This document shows, piece after piece, positions 47,051 through 59,356 of a DNA stretch of 64,000 bases (position 1 is the stretch's first letter; the number at the start of each line of letters is the position of its first letter). The stretch spans positions 38,498,584 through 38,562,583 of the forward strand of contig CM019719.1 of the NCBI GenBank assembly GCA_009760885.1, written 5' to 3'. The DNA comes from Achatina immaculata (taxonomy: Eukaryota; Mollusca; Gastropoda; Stylommatophora; Achatinidae). Under the pieces are notes generated by a model. It was not told the origin of the DNA, made no database searches, and saw only the letters and a program-made list of their open reading frames with translations. A program made the translations under genes and the position numbers.

Positions 47051-47312
47051 ATTCATTTCATTCACTCATTTGCATGTCTCTTGCGGAACTTTGCCTCCCA
47101 AACAGCACTCTTGTAGGTCTCTCGGTTCTGAGCAAGATGGCCTGCTGCTGATGCATCCATTTGCAGATCATCAACGATGTCTTGCAGCCATCTTCGCCTT
47201 GGTCTTCCTCTCTTTCTTTTTCCCATTATGTACCCTTCCAAGACGGTCTTCTCTAGATTATCATGACGTTTAATGTGTCCAAAATATTTAAATTTTCTCT
47301 CTTTAATCGAAC
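47051..47312 (-). pseudogene. RTE-B retrotransposon 3' end, copy 3
   Basis: Minus strand: KERKFKYFGHIKRHDNLEKT, GYIMGKRKRGRPRRRWLQDI, VDDLQMDASAAGHLAQNRET, YKSAVWEAKFRKRHA, then a degenerate (AATG)n tail at 47051-47070. It is truncated at a different 5' point from copies 1 and 2, and abuts the RTE-C copy head to head. Confidence 0.88.
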
Positions 47313-47314
47313 TA

Positions 47315-48610
47315 AGAAATGAAAGAGTTAATACTAGTACCTATCAATCATAAACTTGCAAACCTAACCTATAGTGTGAATAGACTTAAAGATATAGTGG
47401 ATACCGCAATGAGAGAAGAACAAGCAGGATTTCGAAAAGGGAGAAGTTGTCTCGACCAGATCTTTACTCTAAGAATAATACTTGAAGAACATGCTGAAAA
47501 CCTGAAACCATTAATACTGAACTTCATAGACTTTAAAAAAGGCATTTGATAGCATAAACAGAGATTCATTGTGAGAATTTTAAGTCTATATGGAATACCA
47601 TCTAAAACTGTCAACATCATTAAGGACCTCTACAATGGATATAATTGTGCAGTCAAAACAGAAGAAGGGATGAGCGAATGTTTCCAGATTGAAACAGGCG
47701 TGAAACAAGGATGTAAATTGTCTCCTTTGCTTTTTGGAATTGCAATAGACTTCATAATGAAAAAATGCTGCAAAGGTAACACAGCATTGATTAGGTACAT
47801 GGGACCCAACTAGAAGATCTTGATTTTGCTGATGACGTAACTCTGATCAGTAACAATGTGAATTCCATGCATGAAAAAACAGATATCCTGTCTTCCCTGA
47901 CTAGCAAAACAGGACCTGAAATTAAGAAGAACAAAACAAAAATAATGAAACTTCCCATGAATCAAAATGGAAAAATACACGTAGAAGGGACAGATATTGA
48001 AGAAGTCAATCAATTTGCATACCTTGACAGCTACATAGACCAGGATTGTGACACTAGAAAAGAAGATAGAATTAGAATTGCAAAAGCAGCATCGATCTTC
48101 AAGAATCTTGAGGACATATGGAATTCAAAAGTTATAAGCACAAAAACCAAGTTAAGATTATTCAATTCAAATGTAATACCCACTATCATTTATGCATGCG
48201 AAAGCTGGAAAACAAATAAAGAAATAGACAAGAAATTGGACTCTTTTGAAAACAAATGCCTAAGGAAATACTCGGCATCAAGTGGAACGAATTCAAGAAC
48301 AATGCAGAGATAAGACAGATGACTGAACAACAACCAGTCTCTTGGGTGATCAGGAAAAGGAGATAGTCATATGTTGGTCACGTGATGAGAAGAAACGATC
48401 AGAGAATCTCAAAACAAGCTATCAAGTGGAACATAATAGGCCGAAGAAAAAGAGGCAGACCACGTGAAACTCTGAAGAGGACACTGTTAAGAGAGGCCAA
48501 ATTAACAGACATAAAATCCCTTGATGAGGTTGAAAAGCTCGCTGAAAACAGGAAAAATTGGTGAACTATCTTGCGAGCCCTATGTGACGTTTAAAGGGCA
48601 CGAGAAGATC
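47315..48610 (+). pseudogene. RTE-C retrotransposon, longest copy (reverse transcriptase to 3' end)
   Basis: Non-LTR reverse transcriptase, which copies the element's own RNA at the insertion site. It reads EEQAGFRKGRSCLDQIFTLR, LNFIDFKK then a one-base A insertion before FDSINRDS (palm motif A), SLYGIPSKTVNIIKDLYNGY, GVKQGCKLSPLLFGIAIDFI, then a shift to LEDLDFADDVTLIS (intact FADD motif C). It continues EVNQFAYLDSYIDQDCDTRK, LFNSNVIPTIIYACESWKTN, a broken KWNEFKNNAEIRQMTE region, KWNIIGRRKRGRPRETLKRT and EVEKLAENRKNW. The endonuclease is absent (5' truncation), and at least three frameshifts are present. Confidence 0.9.
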
Positions 48611-49600
48611 AACTATGTGCATAAACCACCTATTTATCAGCCTGCTAATATGTTACATAAATCATGAGAATCTGGGATTGGAGGGGGGAGGCGCGAAGAT
48701 GTAGTATTTATATATGAATTCTTACATTATGGTTTGTAAACTATAACTGATTAAGACCCTAATCCACCACCCAGATGCGTCCCATGTAAACAGATAATGG
48801 TCTAACAGAGTGAACATGGATTAAATGGGAAGGTAAGCCCAGTCCTTTAAAATAAGTTATGTCGAAGTATGGCTACGTCACGCCGAAAGGTGCAGATATC
48901 CGAGCCAGGCTGCAAATGTTACAGGTCGCTATCTTTCATGGCCAACGACGAAAGGAAGACAAAAAACAAAAACAAAAAAATCACGCGCTCGTGTAGGTCC
49001 TTAAATATTTACCTCCACTGGATGAGGGGGAAAAACCCCCAATCTACCGATCAACAGACCTTTTTTTTTTTTTTACAACGTTACATCTTTATCAGAACGC
49101 CTTTCATTATAGAGAACAGAACATACGACTTCCACCCGATAATTTACAGCCATGGCTCGAAAACGAAACCTCTTGCTCTTCATTCCAGTGTGCCTATTTA
49201 ATCATAGCTGTTCTCACAGCACATCCAATACGCCAGAACTTTTCCAGCCAAAGTCGCCGTGAGCTTCAGACTATACTTTCCAGTGACGGAAACAAGCCTG
49301 CGTTCTTCACTTATTATTTTTACGTTACTTGAGCTGAGATTGTTCCAGAAACAGAAAAAAAAGGTGGGGGGGGGGGGGGAAGAGAGGGGGGAGACATCGA
49401 TTGAAGCTCATCTTTCAAAAAAAAAACAGCAACAACAACAAAGTACGAAGTAAGTTTAAAAGTTGATAAAATTGGCCATAACATGTAGTTCTGATAGTCT
49501 TTGGCTTTTGCTTCAGCTTTTTTTTTTTTTCACGCTGTTTTCTGCGCTTGTGTTAATTACTAATTTAGGATAGCTATTTTCTTACAGCACCTTAAGTAAT
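48611..49600. other. no gene assigned
   Basis: 48730-48800 has a worn REP-34-like stretch (TAACTGATTAAGACCCTAAT). At 48859 a short plus-strand frame starts MSKYGYVTPKGADIRARLQM but its donor is weak. G run at 49366-49378. Confidence 0.3.
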
Positions 49601-49604
49601 CTTT

Positions 49605-49940
49605 TAACAGCTCTGATCTGTCACAAGAAAGAAAAGAAAGAAAGAAAGAATATAACAGCTCTGATTTATCACTAGAAAGAAAGAAAGAAAGAAAGAAAGA
49701 ATATAACAGCTCTGATTTGTCACAAGAAAGAAAGAATATAACAGCTCTGATTTATCACTAGAAAGAAAGAAAGATAAAGAAAATAAAGAAAGAATATAAC
49801 AGCTCTGATTTATCACTAGAAAGAAAGAAAGAAAATAAAAAAAGAAAGAATATAACAGCTCTGATTTATCACTAGAAAGAAAGAATGAAAGAAAGAAAAG
49901 AAAGAAAGAAGGAAGGAAAAGAAAGAAAAAAAGAAAGAAT
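49605..49940. repeat. compound repeat: (AAAG)n plus ATATAACAGCTCTGATTTAT
   Basis: Five or six units of a fixed ~25-bp core (ATATAACAGCTCTGATTTAT plus CAC) separated by GAAA/AAAG runs of variable length, ending in a longer A/G-rich run. Confidence 0.93.
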
Positions 49941-50424
49941 CTTCGTCGCTGAAAACACTAACGTAGGCAGATATCAGCTGAATAAGGAATCCACTGAACA
50001 CTGTTTACATCGCTTGTCTATTTTCCCATGGAGTTACATATAAGTGGAACACTCTGTCACAGTAACACTAAATCCTTTAAAAAAAAAACCCACATCTAAA
50101 CAGTTAAATAAAAGGTCTAGCCCAGAATAGTTTTGTCTAAAGCTCTTCCCGAACTTTTTCAGAGTGCCGCCCCTTTGCTTCCCAGACAACATCCCTAAAC
50201 CCCCAAAAGACCGGTTTTTTTCCCTCCTCTCTCAGTTGGTTCTGATGCTCCTCCGTTCCTCGCATCTTCCCAATGTCTCTTCTTTCTCTCCCCCCGCCCC
50301 CCAAGAAAAGCAGCAATAATTCACTTTTGGAACAAAATTAATTAAAGATTATAAGATAAGTAAAGTGTTGTTTTCTCCATCCTCTCTCTCTCTCTTCTTT
50401 CTCTCTCTTTGTCCATTCTTTCTC

Positions 50425-50715
50425 GGCGGCCTAGTTAGCTGAGTGGCTAGGCGTTCAGTTTACTATTCCAGTGCTACCGGGTTCAAGCCCCCCCCCCCCC
50501 CCCAGCAGTGGGATTTTTTTTCCGGGACACACCAAAACGGCCCCTGATGTACACCCAGCCTCTAAGAATGGGTACCTGAGAAATCTGGGAATGTACAGCG
50601 GCCAGGAGTGATACTGACCATATCACACTTTCATATGCCGACGGTCTTGAAAATACGGGCCTAACACCGTTTCCCCGATATGGCATGGGAACGGGAATTT
50701 TACCTTTTACCTTTA

Positions 50716-50717
<2 letters not shown>
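50425..50717 (+). mobile_element. tRNA-derived SINE-B, copy 1
   Basis: tRNA-like head (GTTAGCTGAGTGGCTAGGCG, B box GGGTTCAAGCC), C run, GGGTACCTGAGAAATCTGGG, core GGAGTGATACTGACCATATC, AAAATACGGGCCTAACACCG, end TTTTACCTTTTACC. Exact 7-bp target-site duplication CTTTCTC at 50418-50424 and 50718-50724, in a CT-rich region so weaker evidence. Confidence 0.85.
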
Positions 50718-50725
<8 letters not shown>

Positions 50726-50754
<29 letters not shown>

Positions 50755-51270
50755 ACCTCCCTGCTTGACAAGATCCACCGGTCACTAATTCTCTGGTATG
50801 GAGAAATTGTCCATACTTCTGGACACCTGGTAAATTCTTTGGGCCGAAGCTATTAGCGTGTACTGGGGATCTGAGGAAATCTAACCACATCTGGCATCCA
50901 CTTTGGCTGAACCTCTTTACTGCTCTTTTCACTCTCAGCTCGTTTTCTATCTTGGTACAATGATTTTTTTTTTCCACTTCTATTAAAGTCAACATTTTTT
51001 TATCTTCCCGTTTTTCTATTTCCTTGTTCCCTCTCTCCCTCACTCTCTCTCTCTCTCTCTCTTTTCTTTCTGCCTCTCTTTCCTTTTCTGTCTCTCGTTG
51101 CCTCTCTATCTCTCTTTGTCTCTCTCTGTCTCTCTTGCCTCTTTCTATCTCTCTCTCTCACACACACACAACACACTCTCGTACCTGTCTCTTCTCGTCG
51201 TCGACTTCCCTAGAGAAAACATGGACGATATCGCGCGACCTTACCTCTTATAAAGAAACCCTTACATCGC
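50726..51270. other. (CT)n microsatellites, no gene assigned
   Basis: (CT)n at 50721-50751 and 51021-51180. The minus-strand frame between (50760-50990) has no splice support. Confidence 0.4.
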
Positions 51271-51560
51271 CGCATTTAGGCAAACTCAAATAGGACATTT
51301 TTAAAAAAAAATCTACCTGGAATCCTGTACCCGAATCGCTAATGTACTCAGAAATATAAAAACCATTACAAGAAGGAAAAAAAAACCCCGCATGCAACGT
51401 CTGTGTTTAACATGTACTGTCGACATCCAAACAACCTGGGGAACAGTTGGCAGGGAAAGAAGAGAGAACAGTTTCTAGACCGTGGGCCTGTTAAACGCCA
51501 TCTGGTCTAGAATGCTAGGGTCTACTGACCGAATTTCGATTATCGACGTTTTGCTCCTTT

Positions 51561-51609
<49 letters not shown>

Positions 51610-52633
51610 CGCAGGCACGCACGTACACAAACACACGCAAGGCTTCCGTACCCCTCCAACTTTATCCCCAATCTCCAAAATGTTTACCCCCACGAGAGCG
51701 CATAATAATGGCGCCAAATGAAGACCGGCTTCCCATGATCTTCCGGCTAATATAAAAAAGCAGATCTATTCTGTGTTCAGCTCCCCGACATGGTCTCGGG
51801 TTCTTGGTCCTAGTTTACTGCACTGCACTTTCCGTTTTACTTATGATTCTCCCTGAAAGGCTGGCAGCCGGGGGGAAAGGAGAAGCAGGAAGACAAGCGA
51901 GAAACAAGACGAGCAGAATACAGCCCGGCCATTTGCTTGCAGGTGAAACAAGTGGTGCCATAAAATGTGCACGGAATATCCAAATGCCAGCATCGACCAT
52001 CTGGACTTTCCTCATGTTAAAAGGACATTGCACTGGAGAATACAGTTCTGCCTGTCTTATCAATACATCTTTTACACCTAAGCCACATTATCGTAATACT
52101 TCAGTAATATGTGAAAATGGAAGCCTTTTTTTAATAGGGGGGAGGGTAGAGAAGAAACTGGTATCGTTTTATCACCTCTTGCATTCATTGTGTGGAATTG
52201 CCCCCCTCAGCGACCATGTCATCTTGCTCCAATCAGTCTCTCTGCGATACATGTCATACTATCCTAACAGCCGGCATCCTTATCTAATTAGAAATCAGTC
52301 CGCGATTACTTTCCAAGCTGAACTCCATCGCTTCCTTCTACGACGATGTGAAGATCGTCATGCTCTTCGTTGGACAAGGGTCAGACGTCAGCTGAGATCA
52401 ACACTGCAGTCAACCAAACCCATGCATGTGTCCCTACTCTCTTCAAAACCTACCCTGCTGTAGCTGACAACGCGCACGGGAAGAAGTCACAGAACTCACT
52501 GCCTAAACTTAGTGCAAGTTAGTTCCACACTGACAACAAGTAAATGGAACCTCTTATAGTTGACTGTGGGAACAGTGAAACTACCTGCAGTCACTAGCTA
52601 ACATTATGACTAGGGTAAAATGACAGTAAGTAT
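51271..52633. other. unassigned; longest non-repeat open frame (51804-52463, plus)
   Basis: The plus strand is open for 219 codons from 51804 with no repeat structure. Its N-terminus is hydrophobic (VYCTALSVLLMILPERLA) like a signal peptide. It has no motif I know, no clear promoter or poly(A) signal, and its start is a TTG or GTG-like codon position and not a clear ATG. An open frame this long is not impossible by chance in 64 kb. (CT)n lies at 51563-51606. Confidence 0.15.
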
Positions 52634-52892
52634 AAAATCCCCGTTTCCACGCCATTAAAGCATATTAGGGACACGGAGTTAGGCCCGTATTTTCTCGACC
52701 TTCGCCACACGAAAGTGTGAGGAGGTCAGTATCACGCCTGGCCGCATTTACCATCCCAGATTTCTCTGATACCCCCCCCCCCCTTTTTTTTTAGGCCGAG
52801 TGGACCCCGGGTCCTTTTTGAAACGTACAAAAAAAAAATCCCACTGCTGGGACTTGACCCCGATACCACCTGATTAGTCAACCAGGCCGCCA
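52634..52892 (-). mobile_element. tRNA-derived SINE-B, copy 2
   Basis: Minus strand: GGCGGCCTGGTTGACTAATC, B-box-like GGGTCAAGTCCC, CAGCAGTGGGATTTTTTTTT, AGAGAAATCTGGGATGGTAA, core GGCCAGGCGTGATACTGACC, AGAAAATACGGGCCTAACTC. An exact 11-bp target-site duplication ACAGTAAGTAT lies at 52623-52633 and 52893-52903. Confidence 0.92.
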
Positions 52893-53003
52893 ACAGTAAG
52901 TATGCAAAACAAAACAAAACAACCCCCCCCCCCACACACAACCACATCGATTAATATTACTTTGAATGAAAATCCGTTTAAACTAGCAGATAAGTTGACG
53001 CAC

Positions 53004-53075
53004 CTTGAACCCACAAGCTGACCCTCTCCCTGCGAAGACGTCGCCACGAGAACAGACGAGCCAGTTGCGACTTCC
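53004..53075 (-). CDS. exon 3 of the unrecognised minus-strand gene (72 bp)
   Basis: Excellent acceptor on the minus strand (TCTTTGTTTTCTATCAG) and TTCAAG/GTGCGT donor. It enters and leaves in phase 1 and reads KSQLARLFSWRRLRRERVSL followed by WVQ. This is a strongly basic, amphipathic-looking stretch that could bind membrane, nucleic acid or calmodulin-like partners, which is speculation. The block is open in the other frames too, so the frame rests on the phase chain with exons 2, 4 and 5. Confidence 0.45.
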
Positions 53076-53114
53076 CTGATAGAAAACAAAGAGAAGGAGA
53101 AAAAGTCACATGGT

Positions 53115-53320
53115 CTTCAATGGGGCAGGGATCGCCATAATCCTCATGGTGATGGAGTCTGCTAAAGAGGTACTGCACAGCCCCTGCTTCACTCGGGGGG
53201 GGGGGGGGGCACGCACGCACACACACACACACACAAAATAGCCGTCATAACCCGCTCCCAAACTGACATAATGCTGTGCTTGAACATTTTCAACGCATCG
53301 GCTGCAAAGAACACCACGTT
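53115..53320 (+). mobile_element. REP-34 dispersed repeat, copy 4 (3' part)
   Basis: ATGGGGCAGGGATCGCCATA, TGGTGATGGAGTCTGCTAAA, GAGGTACTGCAC, a G run and (CA)n, then CATAACCCGCTCCCAAACTG, ATGCTGTGCTTGAACATT and GCATCGGCTGCAAAGAAC. No 34-bp units are present. Confidence 0.75.
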
Positions 53321-53345
53321 TAGTTGACTGCCAAATCGGACAGCA

Positions 53346-53425
53346 TTAACAACGACAACGACAACAACAACAACGACGACGACAACAACCACGATGACAA
53401 GAACGATGACAACAACAACAACCAC
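53346..53425. repeat. (ACA/ACG)n microsatellite
   Basis: AACAACGACAACGACAACAA and similar; a sister tract is at 54688-54785. Confidence 0.9.
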
Positions 53426-53944
53426 GTGTGAACGGCCATTTCGAAGCTCATTGGTTGTACGTCGTGGGCAGAATATGGCCGTTCACCTAATCCGGGGACG
53501 GAAGACCTATATAAAGGAAAAAGCGTGCGGGAAAGGTCACACACTGAGAATAGCCAGCCGGAAATGGCAGGGCAAGTTCGATCTAGCCGATGATGTGTTT
53601 TGATATGAAAACAATTAGCCCCAGCCGCCCTAATATTGCGTAATATATATATATATATATGGGTGATTCGTGATGATTAATGTTCTCTGAATGGCACGGG
53701 GGATGCCATCATAGTGTTAATTTCATGTGAACTTCATGAAGCTGAGAGGAGAGCAGAAAACCAGAGGATATGGCAGGGAGCTAATTTCGTCTCGTTGGCG
53801 TTAGCCCTGCTGACCTCACAATGTACTGTGGATTATATGATGTGTCGTAATCATACTGTGATGTTGGAATATCGTCACTTTCGTCGCAGGTGAAGATTTC
53901 GCTGATTCTGTTGAGCCTTGTCATATTTGGATGGGCACACTTAG

Positions 53945-54240
53945 GTCAATATGTTATTCAGTGCGTTGGCACAAAGTGAAATGTTATTCAGTGCGTGGGC
54001 ACAAAAGTGACATATGTTATTTCAGTGCATGTGCACAAATGGAAATATTCAGTGCACTGACACAAATGGAAATATGTTATTCAGTGCACTGGCACAACTG
54101 AGAATATGTTATCAGTGCGTTGACACAAGTTGAAATATGTTATCCAGTGCATTGGCACAGGGAAGTTTTATGTGAGATGGGGGATGGGAAATTCAAAGCA
54201 CAGCGGCTGAATGTTTTATGCAGTGCATTGGCACAATATT
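53945..54240. repeat. degenerate ~33-bp tandem repeat, about 9 copies
   Basis: ATGTTATTCAGTGCGTTGGC plus ACAAATGGAAAT with many substitutions and length changes. Confidence 0.8.
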
Positions 54241-56984
54241 GAGATAAATGTATAACTGCTTAGTACAGCCAGGAGCCCAGGTCAATCTGGTCCACTGATT
54301 TAGTTGTTACTTAGTCATAAATAATACATTGTATTTATGTCATACCTTGATCATCATGATGATACATGTTGATGCCCAGTGTATGTAATGTCTGTCGTGG
54401 CGTCACCTTGATATATAGAGAGAGTTAATAAATGAATGTAAATTGATTGCTGACTTCGTGACATGTATTTCATGTTGATGTGATGTATGAATGTGTATAA
54501 AATGCTGCATTAACTGGCATGCAGTATCCCTGGAGGTGGGGGATCTGGATTGGCGGTCATGAGGGTCGCGAGATCTTGGCCACGTAGTACGGTAGTAAAT
54601 GCCAAGGGAATGCCTGAAACAGCTGGGTTGATCTATTTCTTCCCAGATTATCCATAAATGTAGATTTAGTGCCAGCTAAGTTTACATACGACGACGACGA
54701 CAACAACAACGATGGCGACAACAACAACAAGGACGACAACAACAACGGCGACGACAACAACAACAATGACAAGAAGAAGAAGGAGAATCTTTCTCCAGTG
54801 GTTTAAAACACTAGAGACAAACTCTTCATTTCTCGCAAGTGAAGCTGTAAGACCAAAGGAAAGAAACGTTGCAGTTGCTAAACGAAAAAAACGAAAAAAA
54901 TATACTCACGCAGGCACACCCACTCAACATCCACACATACACCCACGCACACACCCACTCACCCACATATACACTCACACCCACACACAACGGAACCCGA
55001 CACAACACAGCAGGTAGCAAGTCCGGCCCTATTTCTTGAGTCGAAAGTTTTGGGGGGCTTTTTTTTTTTTTTGTTCGTTTAACGCAATTAAAAAAAAAAA
55101 AAAGGAAGCAGTATTATGCTTAACTGACATGCATTTAAGACATGAATAAATGCTTTGTGTTTACAGTCAACGAGCGGGTCTCTGTACATCAGCTTCTGTT
55201 TAAGAGGACTTCTTATGGCCAGGCCAAGGACGTCGAAATCAATTATGAATGAATGCAGTTTACAGTCACGATATTTAGGTTTAATCTTTCAGTTTACCAT
55301 CCATGTTGTTGAAACGGTTACACACAACTGAGAAGAATATTGATCATTCCAAATTAAAACACGCTTACACATGTACCATATTATGATTTTTATTTTTCTA
55401 CAGAGACAGAAGACTAGCACGCTGTTAAAACATGACACTATCTTTGATTCCAGATATTTAGAGAAGCGCTGTTTAATGCGCAGCGAAAGGACAGCAACGC
55501 ACCGGAATCTAGACAAAGGCTGCTCGGAACAATGCTAGCGGCATCTGTACAATCTGCCGGTGGTAAATGTCGTGCCTCGTGCGTCATTGAGACTAGCGCT
55601 GTTAATGGAAACGTGCACATTTATACACGGTCATGAAAAGCTGGTCCTCATGCCAGCATCGCGCACAGCATGGGCCCAGCCACGAGAGAGACAAATATCT
55701 TTAAGACCGTTGGTAGAAATAACAGCTTGGGGGGGGGGGGGGGGTTGGGGGTGGGGTGGGGTGGTCTGACCTCTACCTTTCGAAACTTTCCACTGCATTA
55801 AAGAAGAGATTCAATCTTGAAATAAATATTATCTTTCAAACAATTTTCACTTGTTAAACAAGCTTATATACGAGGTATTTCTTCTAAATCTCTCACTCTT
55901 TCGCTCTTTTCCTTAAATTTTAAACATAAAGAAAAAAGAAAAGAAAGAAAGAATCATCGTCGTTGAAAATAATATTTATGCTTATAATATATATGCTTTT
56001 CTAATTTTACACCCAAACTGGACGGCTCAAATTGTTAACACGAGGACAGTCCTGGCAACGTAGTTTCACAGGAAAGGACTTCGAGTACATACACTTTACT
56101 TCTCGTACAAATATGGGACGCGATGTGACAACCTCACATCATAGACTTCTTGTTCAGGGAGACATTCTATAAGCTGCATTTACGATTCAGAAAGATACAA
56201 CAGGAATAAGAATTTCCGCATTAAGGGTACCCAGCACTTTAAAAAAAAATGATAAAATTAGACTGTAATTAAACGGGACTGCGTGAAGGAATTTCTTATT
56301 TAAAAAAAAGTAAGGTCTATAAAGAAGTTAAGTGCATGTTATAGAACTGGCTACTCTATGAAACACATCCACATCAATCATTTCGACAGTACCCACCAAC
56401 AAACCAATGTCTTGCAACATGGAGTTCACTTAACAAGACTACAACCAGAACTTTCCAATTCTCTCAGCTTTTTTTGGGTAGTCTCTTCTTGGCAGTCATA
56501 AACACCGATTTTCTCAAATAAGCCCACGGTCGACACATTTCCACCCCGGCCGACCAGGGAACATACGCTCTGCTTACCAACGTCTGTTTCCTTTGCTTAA
56601 AAACAGCCAATCAAGACACTGCGTGGACTTGGTTTACCTTTTATCATGTTGACTGAGACGAGGGAAAATAAGTATCTAGAGCAAGCCATAATATTATAAC
56701 TCACTACTCGAGCTCGGGAGAATGGAAACATCTTAGATACGGAGTTCTGTGATTCCTACCTCATGCAGCAGTTACTAAGAAAAGAAGATAAAATGCATGC
56801 GTTAAAGAAGAAGAAGAAGAAGAAAATGCGGCTCGGCTGCTGAATTTACGATTTCAGATTTTCTGGTGTGTGAGCTTTTATTTTCAACACCGGTCCACAC
56901 CGATAAACTTTCCGCGGGTTCCTTTGTAATTACAAAGAAAACATATAAGTTCATCTCATAACTAATGAAGGTACCAGTCTGTCC
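54241..56984. other. no gene seen
   Basis: (ACA/ACG)n at 54688-54785, CA-rich 54905-54990, G run 55731-55744, (AAG)n 56806-56823. Nothing recognised as coding. Confidence 0.35.
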
Positions 56985-57172
56985 CTATACATACTGAAAA
57001 CACAAGAGGCTCGTGGACTGAAAACACAAGAGGCTCGTGGACTGAAAACACAAGAGCCTCGTGGACTGAAAACACAAGAGCCTCGTGGACTGAAAACACA
57101 AGAGCCTCGTGGACTGAAAACACAAGAGACTCGTGGACTGAAAACACAAGAGGATCGTGGACTGAAAACACA
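56985..57172. repeat. 24-bp minisatellite, 8 copies
   Basis: ACTGAAAACACAAGAGGCTC plus GTGG; variants GAGCC, GAGAC and GAGGA. Confidence 0.97.
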
Positions 57173-57366
57173 GAAATAATCTTTATTTTTTCCTAGCTCT
57201 GGTTTTCGAGTAAGGAAAAAAAAACCCCTACCACGTCAGAGCTATTAACATAAAGGTTTAAACACGGTTTTCCTTCGGATGGGTCAGATGCTTACTTTAT
57301 TGTGACCAAGCGCGAACAAGATGCTGAAATTAAGCACCACTACCTTCAGGTCTTTGTTCTAATCGT

Positions 57367-57562
57367 CAGTGTCGGCTACAGAAACTAGCGTCGGCTACAG
57401 AAACTAGTGTCTGCTACAGAAACTAGCGTCGGCTACAGAAACTAGCGTCGGCTACAGAAACTAATGTCGGCTACAGAAACTAGCGTCGGCTACAGAAACT
57501 AGTGTCGGCTACAGAAACTAGCGTCGGCTACAGAAACTAGCGTCGGCTACAGAAACTGGCGC
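57367..57562. repeat. 19-bp minisatellite, about 10 copies
   Basis: CGTCGGCTACAGAAACTAG with G/A and C/T variants (AGTGTC, AATGTC). Confidence 0.97.
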
Positions 57563-58535
57563 CAGATCCTCAAGAAACGACAATAGTTTATCCCCTCCAC
57601 CCCCACCCCACAATTTCTCCTTTTCTCTTTTCGCCCCATTTTCTCCTTCTGTTTCCCTGGTCACCAGGCCCTTTATATTTTCGCTCTCATTCACCTGTGT
57701 CATGCTGCATTTTCCTTCAATACATTTTAACAGTGCCTCGTAGTGTTATATGACCAGGAGGTCTCCCCCCCCCCCCCCAAAAAAAAAAGCATTCCCTGAT
57801 GGAGTAATTCTTGATGTAAATCTCTGGAGCGACTTATCAAAAAAAAAACTGAGAATCACTTAAATCCCACTGAAACAAACCCACAAAGATATCCTACCTT
57901 GTAAAACGATGGGCTGTACAGATACCAGAAAATGTATGGGGGAATATGAAAATGTATGGCGAACAACTATATCTGCCTTTATCAACGGCTGTGCAATTTA
58001 ACCATTTCCTCGGCATGGCTAATCTTCCACAGCAGTGTTGCCAAATCAAAGATACAAAACTGGGCAGAATCAATGGCAACAGCAGTATATAGATATGCAG
58101 CGAATTCCTGCTCACTATCAATAGATTCTTAACAATACCCGGAAAAACACAAAGTCAGGAAATTGATGCTGATTAAACCGGGTAGCGACACCCAACAGCC
58201 TTTCCCTTTTCTCTCTGCCTTTCACCTGGAACTGGGGAGGGGGAGGGGGGGGGGAACGGACCATCTGTTTACCGTCAAATCACTCGTCTTCAGGAATCCT
58301 AAGAGATAAGGAGGGAGTGGGCTTAGAGCGAAGGCAAGGAACCGCAGGCTGAGCAACAAGCTAGGCCGGACGGCGTGACCAGATACGATGAAGGTAACCT
58401 TTTGCTCTGTTAGTCTGGCAAAGACTGATGGATTACACAGTGATGTAAACCAACGAACCTGGTCGCTGGAGAGGTGGGAGAGGGCAGGAGAAGCTGGGTG
58501 CGGAAAGTAAGGGTTAATGTAAAGGTAAAGGAAGG
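57563..58535. other. no gene seen
   Basis: C run 57767-57778, G run 58241-58253. A pyrimidine tract with AG near 58472 on the minus strand precedes an open block that is out of phase with the gene model. Confidence 0.3.
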
Positions 58536-58600
58536 GACAGACAGACAGGCAAGCAGGCAGACAGGCAGCCAGGCCGATAGACAGACAGACAGATAGATAA

Positions 58601-58697
<97 letters not shown>

Positions 58698-58705
58698 AAC
58701 AGACA
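58536..58705. repeat. (ACAG)n / (ATAG)n microsatellite
   Basis: GACAGACAGGCA, then (CAGA)n and (TAGA)n with a clean boundary near 58642. Confidence 0.97.
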
Positions 58706-59189
58706 GGATGAAAGTGAGGACCTGTACTGGACCAAGGGCAAACAAACTGTCAAAGCTATAAACAGATGGTGAAACGCACGCGCACACATACACACACGCA
58801 CGCGCAGGGAGTGGGCGATGGATATACAAACATGCCTGCAGGCAGGCAGACAATAAGACTGCAACATGAGGGAAAGATGGGCACACTGTGCCAATGTTAC
58901 AGATTTTCTTACGATATACTTTATCGCTACAGGATGCACGCTGACACTGAAATGCCATCTTCGGAGAACCGTACGTTGAGTTACACAACATAGCAGAAGC
59001 CACGACGTGCCGCTAAACGCTACCAGTAAATAGACTTTTAGAGAAAAATATGGCGTACATCAAATATAGATTTCTATAACGTTCTTTCGGTAAGGACAAG
59101 AAGATTTCACAGAATAAGCAATGAAGAGAACATAATTTAGCTACCATTAACGTCAGTGTTCCTATCATAAGGGCCAAATAACAACTCAC

Positions 59190-59356
59190 CAGATGTGGAG
59201 GCCTGCGACAAACACGTGAGGCCCTCCGGTAAGAGGGGGCCATTTCTTCGCGGTTTGTGAGGCCACCAAGGTCTTGTGGCTCGAGCCAGTGTGACAAGCG
59301 ACGAACCTGGGGTGGTATCGCGGAACGGTTGCCTCGCGACCCCACAATGTCCAGCG
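59190..59356 (-). CDS. exon 2 of the unrecognised minus-strand gene (167 bp)
   Basis: GC-rich block in AT-rich surroundings. Donor on the minus strand ACATCTG/GTGAGT is strong. The acceptor is GATTTAAATTAGAG, with a second AG two bases earlier. With the inner AG it enters in phase 2 and leaves in phase 1, reading GHCGVARQPFRDTTPGSSLV, TLARATRPWWPHKPRRNGPL and LPEGLTCLSQASTS. With the outer AG another open frame exists (IPPQVRRLSHWLEPQDL). The first is preferred because it alone continues in phase into exon 3. Proline- and arginine-rich, likely disordered; not recognised. Confidence 0.5.

Noticed and set aside
48859..48924. Short plus-strand frame MSKYGYVTPKGADIRARLQM
   Set aside because: Attractive peptide, but the donor after it is non-consensus (GTCGCT) and the frame otherwise ends within 45 codons.
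58410..59003. 197-codon open frame
   Set aside because: Runs through (ACAG)n/(ATAG)n; no family or splice support.
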